Shown: positions 27,639 to 36,271, counted from the first letter of the stretch. The stretch is DNA of 64,000 bases from Brevibacillus ruminantium (GCF_023746555.1 NZ_CP098755.1:2553001-2617000); one strand, 5' to 3'. Numbers and translations are program-made. The notes: a model not told the origin generated them from the letters alone.

Positions 27639-28262
27639 ATGTCAAACACGTTAGTAGTCGAAAGAATCTCATCGATCATTTCAGAAGAACTGGCAAAAAC
27701 CAAAGCAACGAATTCTTTCTTCACTGAATTCCCGGAAAGCGCGAAAGCAGAAGACTTCAAATGGTGCGTTCACCTTTACCACCTGTCCAAGCATTTTGGC
27801 GACCTGCTCAAGCTGCGGTGGGAGCGATTCCCTGATGTTTCTCACGATGTGTTCGAGACTCATTACCTGGAAGAGAAGGATCATGCGGAAATGCTCCGCA
27901 AGTGGATGATCAGCATCGGTCTGGAAGATCCGGAACTGAGCCATCCCAACTATGAAACGGAACATTTCATTTCTCTTCAATATCGGGCAGTGGCGTCCAT
28001 GGATGAAAATATGTCTTTGCTGATTATTAACAGCACGTCGGAAGGTTTTGCGCATGCTGTTTATTGCCATGCCTACGATAAATTGAAAAAGGCTGGTTTC
28101 ACTGATTTGGAGTATTGGGAAGTACACACAGAAGCGGATGAAGAGCATAGTGATGTTTACGACTATGTGTCGGAAATGACAGAGGCTGAATTGAAAGAAG
28201 CGGAACATCAAGTTCGCTATACCATCCATGTGCTGAATGAAATGCTATCGTCCTGGTTTTAA
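27639..28262 (+). CDS. Haem-oxygenase-like diiron oxidase (HDO/TenA-fold) protein
   Basis: This is an all-helical 207-residue cytosolic protein without signal peptide. It contains the six-ligand pattern known from haem-oxygenase-like diiron oxidases such as UndA: E79-x2-H82 in LEEKDHAEM, E135 in TSEGFAHA, and H163-x3-D167-x2-H170 in VHTEADEEHSD. Enzymes of this fold use O2 to decarboxylate, hydroxylate or cleave small molecules. The substrate cannot be read from the sequence. GGGAGTGAAGTGGA precedes the ATG. A STAS-like gene follows 36 bases later and a single terminator closes the pair, so they form a two-gene operon. Confidence 0.82.
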   Translation: MSNTLVVERISSIISEELAKTKATNSFFTEFPESAKAEDFKWCVHLYHLSKHFGDLLKLRWERFPDVSHDVFETHYLEEKDHAEMLRKWMISIGLEDPELSHPNYETEHFISLQYRAVASMDENMSLLIINSTSEGFAHAVYCHAYDKLKKAGFTDLEYWEVHTEADEEHSDVYDYVSEMTEAELKEAEHQVRYTIHVLNEMLSSWF

Positions 28263-28298
28263 AGACCAGGCAAATTTTTTCACTGGGGTGTGAATATC

Positions 28299-28739
28299 GT
28301 GTCTTTTGATCAAAAGTTTGTTTTCAATGTGGATCAGACGAAAAAGGTTGTTTCTTGGAAAGTCAATGCTGACCTGACGATCGAAGACTCCAAGAAGGCA
28401 AGAGACCTGATCGTTGGTGCAATATCAAAGTTTCAAAACGGTGAAGTAAATCTGCTCATCGATAATCGCAACATGATTCAAAACGGGAAGCCAATCGTGT
28501 TTAAGCCGGAAGTGAATGAAATTTGGGAGCAGACGCAAAAGGATATTTTTCCAAAGGTTTCGAAATGCGCCGTATTATGCTGCAGCGTCATCATGAAAAT
28601 GCAAATGGATCGTATCGCGCGTTCTTCGGGAATTTCTGAGGTACAGAAGAGCTTCTGGAATGACGACCCATCTGTAATGAAAAAAGAAGCATATGATTTT
28701 CTCGGCATCTCCTCCAACGCTTTGGTTGATGCCGTATAG
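28299..28739 (+). CDS. STAS/SpoIIAA-like fold hypothetical protein
   Basis: This 146-residue protein has an alternating strand-helix pattern. VVSWKVNADLTIEDSKKARD is followed by the strand NLLIDNRNM, a helix with WEQTQKDIFP, the strand KCAVLCCSVIM, and a C-terminal KSFWNDDPSVMKKEAYDFLG. The last block is typical of the SpoIIAA-like/STAS group, where an aromatic-containing turn precedes the final helix. That assignment is inference from pattern. I prefer GTG 28299, ten bases after GGGG, to GTG 28290, which touches the site. It is co-transcribed with the diiron oxidase, suggesting a partner or sensor role. Confidence 0.72.
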   Translation: MSFDQKFVFNVDQTKKVVSWKVNADLTIEDSKKARDLIVGAISKFQNGEVNLLIDNRNMIQNGKPIVFKPEVNEIWEQTQKDIFPKVSKCAVLCCSVIMKMQMDRIARSSGISEVQKSFWNDDPSVMKKEAYDFLGISSNALVDAV

Positions 28740-28831
28740 ACAAGGAAAGTAAGGTAAAGGCGAACCGTCTTTGCAACGATCAGCAGTTCTCCGTACATAC
28801 GAGAGGAAAAAGATGAGTTGCCGTCGCCGAG

Positions 28832-28902
28832 TCCCCTTCGAGTTGACTGTGTCCAAGTCCATCTGAAGATGGAATCTGCACGCTCTCAAAGGGGATTTTT
28901 TT
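28832..28902 (+). terminator. Composite terminator of the oxidase/STAS-like operon
   Basis: TCCCCTT-c-GAG (28832-28842) pairs with CTC-a-AAGGGGA (28885-28895), followed by seven T. Inside the loop TCCATCT/AGATGGA (28858-28873) forms a second hairpin with a two-base loop. Confidence 0.85.
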
Positions 28903-28937
28903 ATGGGTAGGTGGACGACAGATTTTTCCCCGGTTCC

Positions 28938-28968
28938 TTGGCAAAATCACGAAAATGCGTGTTATAAT
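28938..28968 (+). promoter_or_regulatory. Probable promoter of the cystathionine gamma-synthase-type gene
   Basis: TTGGCA and a perfect TATAAT are 19 bases apart, a slightly long spacer. They lie 31 bases before the GTG start. No SAM riboswitch or T-box fits in the short leader. Confidence 0.55.
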
Positions 28969-28998
28969 GTAAGGAAATGTGACATTGGAGGGGTACAT

Positions 28999-30147
28999 GT
29001 GGCAGACAGCTTTGAGACGAAAACCGTTCATATCGGACAAGAACCGCTAAGACAGGTAAAGAGCAAAGCATCGCCGATTTATCAGACCTCGGTTTTCGCT
29101 TTCTCAAGTCTGGAGGATGTAGAAAGGTACTACGAAGGCGAAGGTGAATTTCTTTATACCCGAAACGGGAATCCCAATCAGCATGAGCTGGCAGATGCTG
29201 TAGCTGCTCTGGAGGAGGCTGAGGCAGGTGTCAGCGCAGCTTCCGGAATGGGAGCCATTATGGCGGGGTTGCTCGCAGTGCTGGGGCCTGGCGACCATAT
29301 CCTCGTCTCCCATGAGATTTACGGCGGTACCTACAGTCTTTTGTTTAACGAACTCTCCAAGCTGGGAATCACTGCGGAGTGTATCGATCTCAATCGTCTC
29401 GATTCTCTGGACCAACACATCCGCTCCAATACCAAGATGTTCTTTATGGAAACGATCACGAATCCGCTGCTCACGGTAGCCGATATGCCGTACTGGATCA
29501 TGCAGGCAAAAAACTACGGTCTCACCGTCATGGTCGACAACACGTTTGCCACCCCGTATCTCGTGCAGCCTGCACACTACGGCGCAGATCTGATCGCCCA
29601 TTCAGCGACCAAGTATATCGGGGGACACAGTGATGTAACAGCCGGCGTGCTGGTTGGAAAGCAAGAGCTGATCGAACGTGCCAGACAGGTGGTCGTCAAT
29701 TATGGAGCCTCGCTCAGTCCGTTTGAAGCTTGGCTTACTGCCAGAGGCTTGAAAACACTGGCGCTGCGCATGGAAAAGCAATGTGATAACGCGAAGCAGA
29801 TTGCCCAGTTTCTGAAAAGTCACCCTGCTGTTAAAAAGACCTATTATCCTGATGCTGCTTCCACCCCCTTTTTTGCGCGACAAAAACAGGGAGCGATGGT
29901 TTCGTTTACGCTGGCGGACGAGAGCCGGATATATGATTTTTTCCGTAGCTTTCGTTGGATCAAGCTGGCTCCCTCGTTGGCAGGCGTAGAAACCAGTCTG
30001 TCTCATCCGGTCACTACCTCTCATCGGGCTCTGTCTCCGGAACAGCGGGAAGCAAGCGGGATAACCAAAGGAATGGTAAGACTTTCTGTCGGTATTGAGG
30101 CAGCAGCCGACATTCAAGAGGAATTGGAACGGGCATTATTTGTCTAA
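28999..30147 (+). CDS. Trans-sulfuration PLP enzyme (cystathionine gamma-synthase/lyase family)
   Basis: This is a 382-residue Cys/Met metabolism PLP enzyme. Blocks seen are SPIYQTSVFAFSSLED, YTRNGNPNQHELADAVAALE, SASGMGAI-type turns, VMVDNTFATPYLVQP, and HSATKYIGGHSDVTAG with the PLP lysine. Family members make or cleave cystathionine, or act as methionine gamma-lyases. The motif set does not discriminate between these, so I give the family only. I set the start at GTG 28999 with GGAGGGG upstream; the in-frame ATG 28903 lies before the promoter, in the terminator of the previous operon. It is a single-gene transcript. Confidence 0.9.
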   Translation: MADSFETKTVHIGQEPLRQVKSKASPIYQTSVFAFSSLEDVERYYEGEGEFLYTRNGNPNQHELADAVAALEEAEAGVSAASGMGAIMAGLLAVLGPGDHILVSHEIYGGTYSLLFNELSKLGITAECIDLNRLDSLDQHIRSNTKMFFMETITNPLLTVADMPYWIMQAKNYGLTVMVDNTFATPYLVQPAHYGADLIAHSATKYIGGHSDVTAGVLVGKQELIERARQVVVNYGASLSPFEAWLTARGLKTLALRMEKQCDNAKQIAQFLKSHPAVKKTYYPDAASTPFFARQKQGAMVSFTLADESRIYDFFRSFRWIKLAPSLAGVETSLSHPVTTSHRALSPEQREASGITKGMVRLSVGIEAAADIQEELERALFV

Positions 30148-30193
30148 AAACCTCAGCACTTTACCTTTTTTTACAAAAATTTTTCGACAAAAC

Positions 30194-30220
30194 TGTAACA
30201 TTTTACCCATCTCAATCGTA
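30194..30220 (+). promoter_or_regulatory. Candidate ECF-sigma promoter of the sigma factor operon
   Basis: TGTAAC (30194-30199) and CGTA (30217-30220) are separated by 17 bases. AAC in the -35 and CGT in the -10 element are the usual marks of ECF promoters in Bacillales. It would give autoregulation of the sigma gene downstream. Confidence 0.45.
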
Positions 30221-30242
30221 GTAAATTGATGTAGTACAAAAG

Positions 30243-30315
30243 GGGGAAAGCCCCTGTGGAACCAATTTTTCCTGTCAGGCGCTGTTTTCATCTGCTTTGC
30301 AAGACAAATTGGTCC
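30243..30315 (+). promoter_or_regulatory. Structured leader of the ECF sigma operon
   Basis: GGGG/CCCC (30243-30254) forms a small hairpin. ACCAATTT (30261-30268), extended by GG, pairs with AAATTGGT(CC) at 30306-30315 across a loop of about 37 bases. The structure ends 23 bases before the start codon. Confidence 0.5.
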
Positions 30316-30338
30316 GGACAGAGGGTGATGATACATTG

Positions 30339-30902
30339 ATGGAGATGGCCATACAGCAATCGACAAAACCGTCTTCCGAGTCATCGAACCAATATTACGA
30401 GGCGCGTGATTTTAGCGAGCTTTACGATGAGTACTTCGATCGCGTAAATCGCTATCTTCGCTGCCGTGTGCGTAATTCGTGGGATGCCGATGACCTGACC
30501 ACGACGGTCTTTTTAAAAGCGCTAGAAAAGTTTGAACAATATAGCAGGACCAGTCCTTTTGCATCCTGGATTTTTCGTATCGCCCACAATACCTATGTGG
30601 ACTTTATGAGAAAGAACCGGGAATTTCCTGTTGATCAGGAGATTTTTCTCAGTGGCGAATCTGACGAGACCTGGCAGCCGGAGCTGCAGGCCCTCATGAA
30701 TGAAGATATCCGAATTTTGCAGGAGCGACTTGAATTATTGACACAAGATCAGCGAGACGTCTTGACCCTGCGGTATTTTGGTGATCTAAAAATTCTACAG
30801 GTCGCAGAAGTGTTGGGGAAAACCGAATCGAGCGTAAAAATGATCTCCTACCGTGCTTTGCATCAGCTCAAGAAGATGTACGAAAGGGGAGACGACAAAT
30901 GA
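30339..30902 (+). CDS. ECF-type RNA polymerase sigma factor
   Basis: This is a 187-residue sigma-70 family group 4 factor. Region 2 spans about residues 25-95, with FSELYDEYFDRVNRYL, DADDLTTTVFLKALEKF and SWIFRIAHNTYVDFMR. Region 4 spans about 125-180, with LTQDQRDVLTLRYFGDLKILQVAEVLGK and TESSVKMISYRALHQLK. I place the start at ATG 30339, 11 bases after GAGGGTG. The stop overlaps the next start (ATGA), so the sigma factor and the presumed anti-sigma factor are made in step. The operon order resembles the sigY operon of B. subtilis, which also ends in an ABC ATPase and permease. Confidence 0.92.
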   Translation: MEMAIQQSTKPSSESSNQYYEARDFSELYDEYFDRVNRYLRCRVRNSWDADDLTTTVFLKALEKFEQYSRTSPFASWIFRIAHNTYVDFMRKNREFPVDQEIFLSGESDETWQPELQALMNEDIRILQERLELLTQDQRDVLTLRYFGDLKILQVAEVLGKTESSVKMISYRALHQLKKMYERGDDK

Positions 30903-31975
30903 GAGACCAAGAGCGCTTCCCCATTCCTGGAAATGACGAGGGCACGATAGCGCAGTTGCTATCTCATTTGCAGCAGCTAAGACGTGCCGTTCCGGTGAAC
31001 TACATACTGAAAGAAAAGTTGAAAAAGCAGTTGATGCAGCGAATAGCGGAGATGGAGCAGGAAAGAAAACGACTGCAGCAAAAAGAAAAGGGTAGCAAGC
31101 TGAAGCGGCTCTGGTTGACTGCAGGAGGCGGGGTGATCCTGCTCGCGCTTTCGCTCTACTTTGGGGTCTGGTCAAGCGATGTTCCATCTGTTCAACAGTA
31201 TGAGCTGTTGACACTTGCCAGTGATGCAGACGGCGCTATAGTCGGTCTAAATCCCGACGGAAGCAAGATAGCCTATATCGCTGATAAAACGAAGGTAAGA
31301 ATGATTTCACTTCAAGAAGAAAAGTCCAAAGAGGCGCTTGTACTGCCTGCCACCAGCGGGACCTATACAGCTGTTTCCTGGTCGAACGGAGGGAAGCAAT
31401 TAGCCGTCACAGAGCTGGTTGATGGTTTTTCGCGGTTGTGGATTGTTGATCTGGCCGACAAGGACCGTCCAGTCAGCAAAAGGCTTCTTAAGGAAGAGCG
31501 TGGTGTCACGTATACGTCCCCGAGCTGGTCGCAGTACGATGAGAGTATCGCGTATACCCGACGGACAAGCGACGGAGTCGAAGAAATCTGGGTAAGCAGT
31601 ACGATCGCAATGCGGGATTGGAAGTTGGTAGAAGGTACGCAGCCGGAATGGTCACCAGACGGCAGGCTGTTGGCATTCGTAAAAAAAGAGCAGGTCCATG
31701 TATTGGAAGTGCGCTCTGGGGAAGTCAAGCAGCTGGAGGCAGGGACATGGCCTTCATGGAACGAGACGAACAGCGTTACGTTCACGACACCGAATGGGAA
31801 AATCAATCAGGTTCAGCTAGGAGATGCCTCGTCTGAATCAAAAGTGATTCCTGTTCGCAGGTTGAGCGAAGGAGAGCTGCTCAAGGCGAAATGGTCCCTG
31901 GATCGCAAACATCTGTTATTAGCTCAGAAAAGAAAAGGTGAATCGACCGTCACGATTTCGATTGCGTCCAGGTAA
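30899..31975 (+). CDS. Membrane-anchored TolB-like beta-propeller protein, likely anti-sigma factor
   Basis: The 358 residues consist of a cytoplasmic helical N-terminus (about 1-75, very basic between 40 and 75), one membrane helix (about 78-98, LTAGGGVILLALSLYFGVW) and an extracytoplasmic WD40/TolB-like propeller (about 105-355). The propeller has repeated motifs such as GLNPDGSKIAYIAD, SWSNGGKQLAV, SWSQYDESIAYTRR and EWSPDGRLLAFV. The topology and the four-base overlap with the sigma gene suggest an anti-sigma factor that senses an outside signal. No zinc-binding H-x3-C-x2-C anti-sigma motif is present, so this is inference. Confidence 0.8.
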   Translation: MRDQERFPIPGNDEGTIAQLLSHLQQLRRAVPVNYILKEKLKKQLMQRIAEMEQERKRLQQKEKGSKLKRLWLTAGGGVILLALSLYFGVWSSDVPSVQQYELLTLASDADGAIVGLNPDGSKIAYIADKTKVRMISLQEEKSKEALVLPATSGTYTAVSWSNGGKQLAVTELVDGFSRLWIVDLADKDRPVSKRLLKEERGVTYTSPSWSQYDESIAYTRRTSDGVEEIWVSSTIAMRDWKLVEGTQPEWSPDGRLLAFVKKEQVHVLEVRSGEVKQLEAGTWPSWNETNSVTFTTPNGKINQVQLGDASSESKVIPVRRLSEGELLKAKWSLDRKHLLLAQKRKGESTVTISIASR

Positions 31976-31992
31976 CGAGCGGAGGAGAAAGC

Positions 31993-34248
31993 ATGAGATG
32001 GAAATGGCTGTTCGTTTTGGCAGTATTTTGCCTGGGGGTTTCAACCCCCTCTGCGACTGCTGAAGGGATTTACGATTTCAATATTGATCAGCCGCTGGAT
32101 GGAATCACCAAATACGAGTCATGGATGCGGCTGGAAGTTACGGTCACAAGTCGGGATCAACCGTTTTCCGGTGAGATCGAGCTGGGGACGGAACCTGAGC
32201 AAATGTCATCACGGAAGGCCAGGTTTACACAGCCTTTGACGTTGCAAGACGGAGAACAGAAGCGGGTGTTTTTTGACCTTCCGGCTGAAATGATTATGAA
32301 TAACTTGCAGCTTCGTTTGATCGAAGACGGCAGGACAGTAAAAAGCGAAAAATTGCGCATGTCCTACCCGAAAGACGGAGTGTTAGTCGGGGTCCTGCAT
32401 TCGGGTGATAATGCCTTCCATTTTCTGGCAACGAACCAGACTGGGACGAGGTTACGGATGCCATACCTGGTTCAGAATGTAAACCCCGAATCCATGCCGA
32501 CACAGCCTTGGCTTTATCAAAATTTGAGCATGCTGGCGATCGGCGGAAATGACATCGTGAAATTGTCCGACGAACAGATGGAGGCCATCAAGTTATGGGT
32601 GAAAAGCGGAGGAATCGTCATTCTTTCTGCAGGTCCCGGACAGCAAAAAGGGGTGGAACGATTTTCAGACATCCTCTCCATTGACCGGCCGTCTGGGGGC
32701 AAGATTGCAGCCGAACATGGGTTGCGTCCCTATCTTTCTGAAAAGAATATCCCTCAGTTGGATATTCCGGTTTACTCCCATGAACTGCCTCTTTTTGTTT
32801 CAAAAAAATCAGGCGAGGGCATCGTCCTGTTTGTCAATTATGATGTAACCGAGGAGCCTCTCGCTTCTTCTCAGTACAATGCACAACTGTGGCAAAGTGT
32901 TTTTCAAAAGCATGGCATTCAAGAACGAATCACTGATGGAGTGTACTTCGACCAACTGGGTCGTCCGATGCTGGAACTCAGCAAAATGATCCCGAAAGTA
33001 AAGACGCCCAATCCCCTGATCATGACTGGGGTATGGGTCGCCTATGTGCTCGCAGTTGCTCCCGTGCTGTATTTTCTGTTAAGGCGCAAAGAGCGAAGAC
33101 AATGGGCTTGGGGAATCATCCCTGTCTCTGCCATTTTGCTCGGGTCTGGGATGTTCCTTTTGGTCAAACCGACTGTAGCCGCTGATAATTACAGTCACTC
33201 GGTGACCCGCGTTCAGCTGTTGGACAAAGATTTGGCATATGCCATGACGGCATCGTCGTTCTTGCCGATTAGCGGTGGGGATTTCCACATCGAAGTCAAG
33301 CCGGATATGACGGCGATACCGCTGTCAATCGGACGAAATGATTACGAACTGGATGGACGCCTGGAAAATGACCGGCGGGATGATGGCTCAAAGCTTTCAT
33401 TTGAGCGCGTTCCCTATTTAACCCCACGCCATACGGTAGGCTTTGGATTTTTGCGCAATGTCGGGAACCTGGATGTTCAGCTATATGTCCAGGGCGATCG
33501 CTTGTTAGGCAGAATCAAAAATAATTCAATCTATTCGCTTGATCAAACTTTTATTGAAATCGGGTTGCAGCGCATCCCGATAGGCCTTCTCGGGAAGGGG
33601 CGGGAAAAGAGCATTGACGTAAAGCTGGAGTCTCTCTACCTGCCCCGGCAGCCGTACGCCGACGGGGAAGAAACTCCGGAACAACGGCTCAGCAGGATGC
33701 AGGATGCCGTCATTTCCTACGGCAATTCCAATAAAGTGAGGGTCGTTGGAATCAATCAGGCCCCGCTGCCGATCTTTTCGCTGAATATGTTTCATGAGGC
33801 CAGTTACTACAATGTCATCACGCAAAATGTTGAGCTCCAAGCAAATCAAAACGGTGATATTACCTACCCGTTTGGCATGCTGAGCGTGAATTTTCACGAA
33901 GCAAAAGGGGATATTGATTCCAATCGGTATGGGCTTTGGGAGATTTCCAAGGGCAGTGTTACGTTTGCATTGCAAATGGGCAGGGCGATCAATTTTGCGG
34001 ACCGTGTTATCGTCCCGCTTGATCACAGTATGTTTCGCCCGTTCCAAAAAGAGGTCTTCCACCAGAAGAGCGGAAAGTGGAAGCCGATTAAAAGGGAGCA
34101 GCGACTCATTCTCGGAAGTGAGTTTCACGAATACCTCACACCAGAAGGAGCCATCTTAATCCGTTTTTCAAATCCCGCAGAACAGCGACTGTCATTTTCA
34201 ATGCCGTTCTTCCAGGTGGAGGGAAAGGAGCGCGGACTGTATGATTAA
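31993..34248 (+). CDS. Large membrane protein with two extracytoplasmic regions
   Basis: I do not recognise this 751-residue protein by family name. It has a signal peptide (about 1-23), an extracytoplasmic region (about 24-340), a pair of membrane helices at about 343-365 and 373-393 (MTGVWVAYVLAVAPVLYFLL and IIPVSAILLGSGMFLLV) and a second beta-rich outside region (about 395-751). Around residues 175-215, AIGGNDIVKLSDEQMEAIKL and VKSGGIVILSAGPG resemble a glutamine-amidotransferase-like fold, as seen in accessory proteins of some gliding-type ABC transporters. It overlaps the ABC ATPase gene by eight bases, so it is probably a transporter partner. Confidence 0.82.
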   Translation: MRWKWLFVLAVFCLGVSTPSATAEGIYDFNIDQPLDGITKYESWMRLEVTVTSRDQPFSGEIELGTEPEQMSSRKARFTQPLTLQDGEQKRVFFDLPAEMIMNNLQLRLIEDGRTVKSEKLRMSYPKDGVLVGVLHSGDNAFHFLATNQTGTRLRMPYLVQNVNPESMPTQPWLYQNLSMLAIGGNDIVKLSDEQMEAIKLWVKSGGIVILSAGPGQQKGVERFSDILSIDRPSGGKIAAEHGLRPYLSEKNIPQLDIPVYSHELPLFVSKKSGEGIVLFVNYDVTEEPLASSQYNAQLWQSVFQKHGIQERITDGVYFDQLGRPMLELSKMIPKVKTPNPLIMTGVWVAYVLAVAPVLYFLLRRKERRQWAWGIIPVSAILLGSGMFLLVKPTVAADNYSHSVTRVQLLDKDLAYAMTASSFLPISGGDFHIEVKPDMTAIPLSIGRNDYELDGRLENDRRDDGSKLSFERVPYLTPRHTVGFGFLRNVGNLDVQLYVQGDRLLGRIKNNSIYSLDQTFIEIGLQRIPIGLLGKGREKSIDVKLESLYLPRQPYADGEETPEQRLSRMQDAVISYGNSNKVRVVGINQAPLPIFSLNMFHEASYYNVITQNVELQANQNGDITYPFGMLSVNFHEAKGDIDSNRYGLWEISKGSVTFALQMGRAINFADRVIVPLDHSMFRPFQKEVFHQKSGKWKPIKREQRLILGSEFHEYLTPEGAILIRFSNPAEQRLSFSMPFFQVEGKERGLYD

Positions 34249-35170
34249 TACCGTTCATCTGAGCAAGAACTATGGGAAGGTTCAAGCCCTCATTGATCTC
34301 CAGCTTTCCATCGAACAGGGCAAGGTATTCGGTTTTATTGGCCCCAATGGAGCAGGCAAATCGACCACCATGATGATTCTGTCCACCCTGCTGGAACCCA
34401 CGGAGGGAGAGGCGTTCGTTTGTGGCTATGATGTGCGCAAGGAACCAGCAGCCGTTCGTCAGTCGCTCGGGTACATGCCAGACTTTTTTGGCGTGTATGA
34501 CAACCTGACGGCACTTGAGTATCTGGATTTTTACGCAGGTGCCTTTAAAATTCCGGCCGGAAAGCGGAAGCGGCTGCTCGCTGATTTGTTAGAGCTGGTG
34601 AATCTCTCCGACAAAGCAGAAGCATACGTAGACTCTCTTTCTCGGGGGATGCAGCAGCGACTCAGCCTCGCCCGTTGTTTGATTCATGATCCGCAGGTAC
34701 TGATCCTGGATGAACCGGCATCGGGGTTGGACCCTCGCGCCAGGATTGAGCTGAGGGAAATTTTGAAGCAGCTGCGCGGCATGAAAAAAACGATTTTGAT
34801 CAGCTCGCATATTTTGCCAGAGCTTGCCGAGCTTTGTGATGAGATCGGAATTATCGAAAAGGGCCGACTGATTGCTTGTGGCGCTTTGGACGAGGTGAGT
34901 ATCCGGGCGAGCGGAGTCACCCTGATGATGGTCAAAACGCTGTCCAATCATCATCGAGCTGCCTTGCTCCTGTCAGAAAACGTATTTGTCGAGGATCTGG
35001 ATGAACAGATGGACGGTTTTCGCTTTCGATTCGTCGGCAGTGATACCGAGAAGGCCGCTCTGCTCCACGACCTGGTTTCGGCAGGCGTTGCCGTCTCCTA
35101 CTTCGGGGAGTCCAGTGAAAACCTGGAAGCCGTATTCCTCGCTATTACGGAAGGAGTGGGCAAGGGATGA
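34241..35170 (+). CDS. ABC transporter ATP-binding protein
   Basis: This is a 309-residue single nucleotide-binding domain protein. Walker A is GPNGAGKST, the Q loop region is GYMPDFFGVYDNLT, the signature is LSRGMQQRL and Walker B is VLILDEPASGLDP. The C-terminal 90 residues form an accessory domain, as in NatA/CcmA-type ATPases. It pairs with the ABC-2 permease whose start overlaps its stop (ATGA). The last two genes of the sigY operon (yxlF-yxlG) are the closest architectural parallel. The substrate is unknown. Confidence 0.92.
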   Translation: MINTVHLSKNYGKVQALIDLQLSIEQGKVFGFIGPNGAGKSTTMMILSTLLEPTEGEAFVCGYDVRKEPAAVRQSLGYMPDFFGVYDNLTALEYLDFYAGAFKIPAGKRKRLLADLLELVNLSDKAEAYVDSLSRGMQQRLSLARCLIHDPQVLILDEPASGLDPRARIELREILKQLRGMKKTILISSHILPELAELCDEIGIIEKGRLIACGALDEVSIRASGVTLMMVKTLSNHHRAALLLSENVFVEDLDEQMDGFRFRFVGSDTEKAALLHDLVSAGVAVSYFGESSENLEAVFLAITEGVGKG

Positions 35171-36018
35171 GAGGAGCCTTATCCAATCCGATCATAGTCA
35201 AAGAATTGCGTGAACGATTCCGGTCTAAAAGGACCTTTTGGACGCTTGCTTTGTTTCTACTGATCATGGGGGGAATTCCCCTCGGATTCTTGATCGTCAA
35301 TCCAATCAAGGCTGATACACTGGGACAAAACAAGGATTTGTTTGTAATTTCTGCTGTCATCCACTATGCGATGATCTGCTTTGTTGCACCGGCGCTGACA
35401 GCAGGGGCAGTGAGCGGCGAAAGAGAACGACAGACACTGAATGTCCTGTTGACGACGCAGTTGTCACCACGAACAATTATCTGGAGCAAGCTGTTCACGT
35501 CTCTTGCCTTTACGTCACTGCTTGTGATTGCTTCGATGCCGCTGTACAGCATCGTCATGCTCTACGGTAGCGTTTCCCCCGAACAACTGCTCAAGCTGTC
35601 GCTGTTTTTTGTCGTCAACATTCTGTTTCTCGGTTCGCTGGGGTTGTTTTGCTCGACTCTGATCAAGCGGACGGCTGTGAGTACCATTATTGCCTATGGA
35701 GTTGCCTTTTTTTTCGTTGTGGCAACAGGACTGATCTTTTATTTTCTGGGAGAAATTCTGATTCAGCTCTCGCCTGAACGCGCCCTTGCTCGAGATGTGT
35801 GGAATCTGCCGCAGCTTCAATATTTGGCCGGGATCAATCCGCTTCTCGTCCTCTCCGCTATTTTAGAGGATGGCACACTCCCGGCAGTTCGCTTTGATTT
35901 TACGCCCTGGTTGTTCTTCTCCTGTGTCTATCTCGTACTCAGTATGCTGCTTGTCTCCTGGAGCGCCTATTTGCTGGCGCCAATCAAACGAAGATGGAGA
36001 TGGAGTTGGAAGAAATGA
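35167..36018 (+). CDS. ABC-2 type transporter permease
   Basis: This is a 283-residue permease with six predicted membrane helices: near residues 20-45, 57-80, 105-130, 138-163, 170-197 and 242-268. The motif PALTAGAVSGERERQTLNVLLTTQ (quoted as GERERQTLNVLLTT) after helix 2 is diagnostic of ABC-2 permeases. It is the last gene of the ECF operon. No terminator hairpin was found directly after it, and a small gene starts 47 bases later, so read-through is possible. Confidence 0.9.
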   Translation: MRGALSNPIIVKELRERFRSKRTFWTLALFLLIMGGIPLGFLIVNPIKADTLGQNKDLFVISAVIHYAMICFVAPALTAGAVSGERERQTLNVLLTTQLSPRTIIWSKLFTSLAFTSLLVIASMPLYSIVMLYGSVSPEQLLKLSLFFVVNILFLGSLGLFCSTLIKRTAVSTIIAYGVAFFFVVATGLIFYFLGEILIQLSPERALARDVWNLPQLQYLAGINPLLVLSAILEDGTLPAVRFDFTPWLFFSCVYLVLSMLLVSWSAYLLAPIKRRWRWSWKK

Positions 36019-36064
36019 GTTCATCATGTACAATAGGGAACAGAGACAAAAGGAGGAGTACGTC

Positions 36065-36232
36065 GTGAGTGACCAAGACATTCAAATCATTGATTTTGAA
36101 GAAATGCTGCGCTTCGTGGAACGTCGTCTGGCAGAAGCCGGAAAATACGTGCAGCGAGATGCGATTATCATGATCCTTGAGTCTGAAGAAGCATTCCTGC
36201 GTGAGAAAGGCATTATCCAGGATATGGAATGA
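36065..36232 (+). CDS. Small hypothetical protein (55 aa)
   Basis: This unrecognised, acidic, helical protein starts at GTG 36065 with GGAGGAG seven bases upstream. It reads MSDQDIQIIDFEEMLRFVER and continues to REKGIIQDME. No Cys, signal peptide or membrane segment is present. It follows the ABC permease in the same direction and may be in its transcript. Confidence 0.65.
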   Translation: MSDQDIQIIDFEEMLRFVERRLAEAGKYVQRDAIIMILESEEAFLREKGIIQDME

Positions 36233-36271
36233 AAGGCCGGACAAGTACATAATCCCTGACAGCCAGTTTGT

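Noticed and set aside
28740..28998. SAM riboswitch upstream of the cystathionine gamma-synthase-type gene
   Set aside because: No S-box core was found. The hairpin there belongs to the terminator of the preceding operon and the leader after the promoter is about 30 bases.
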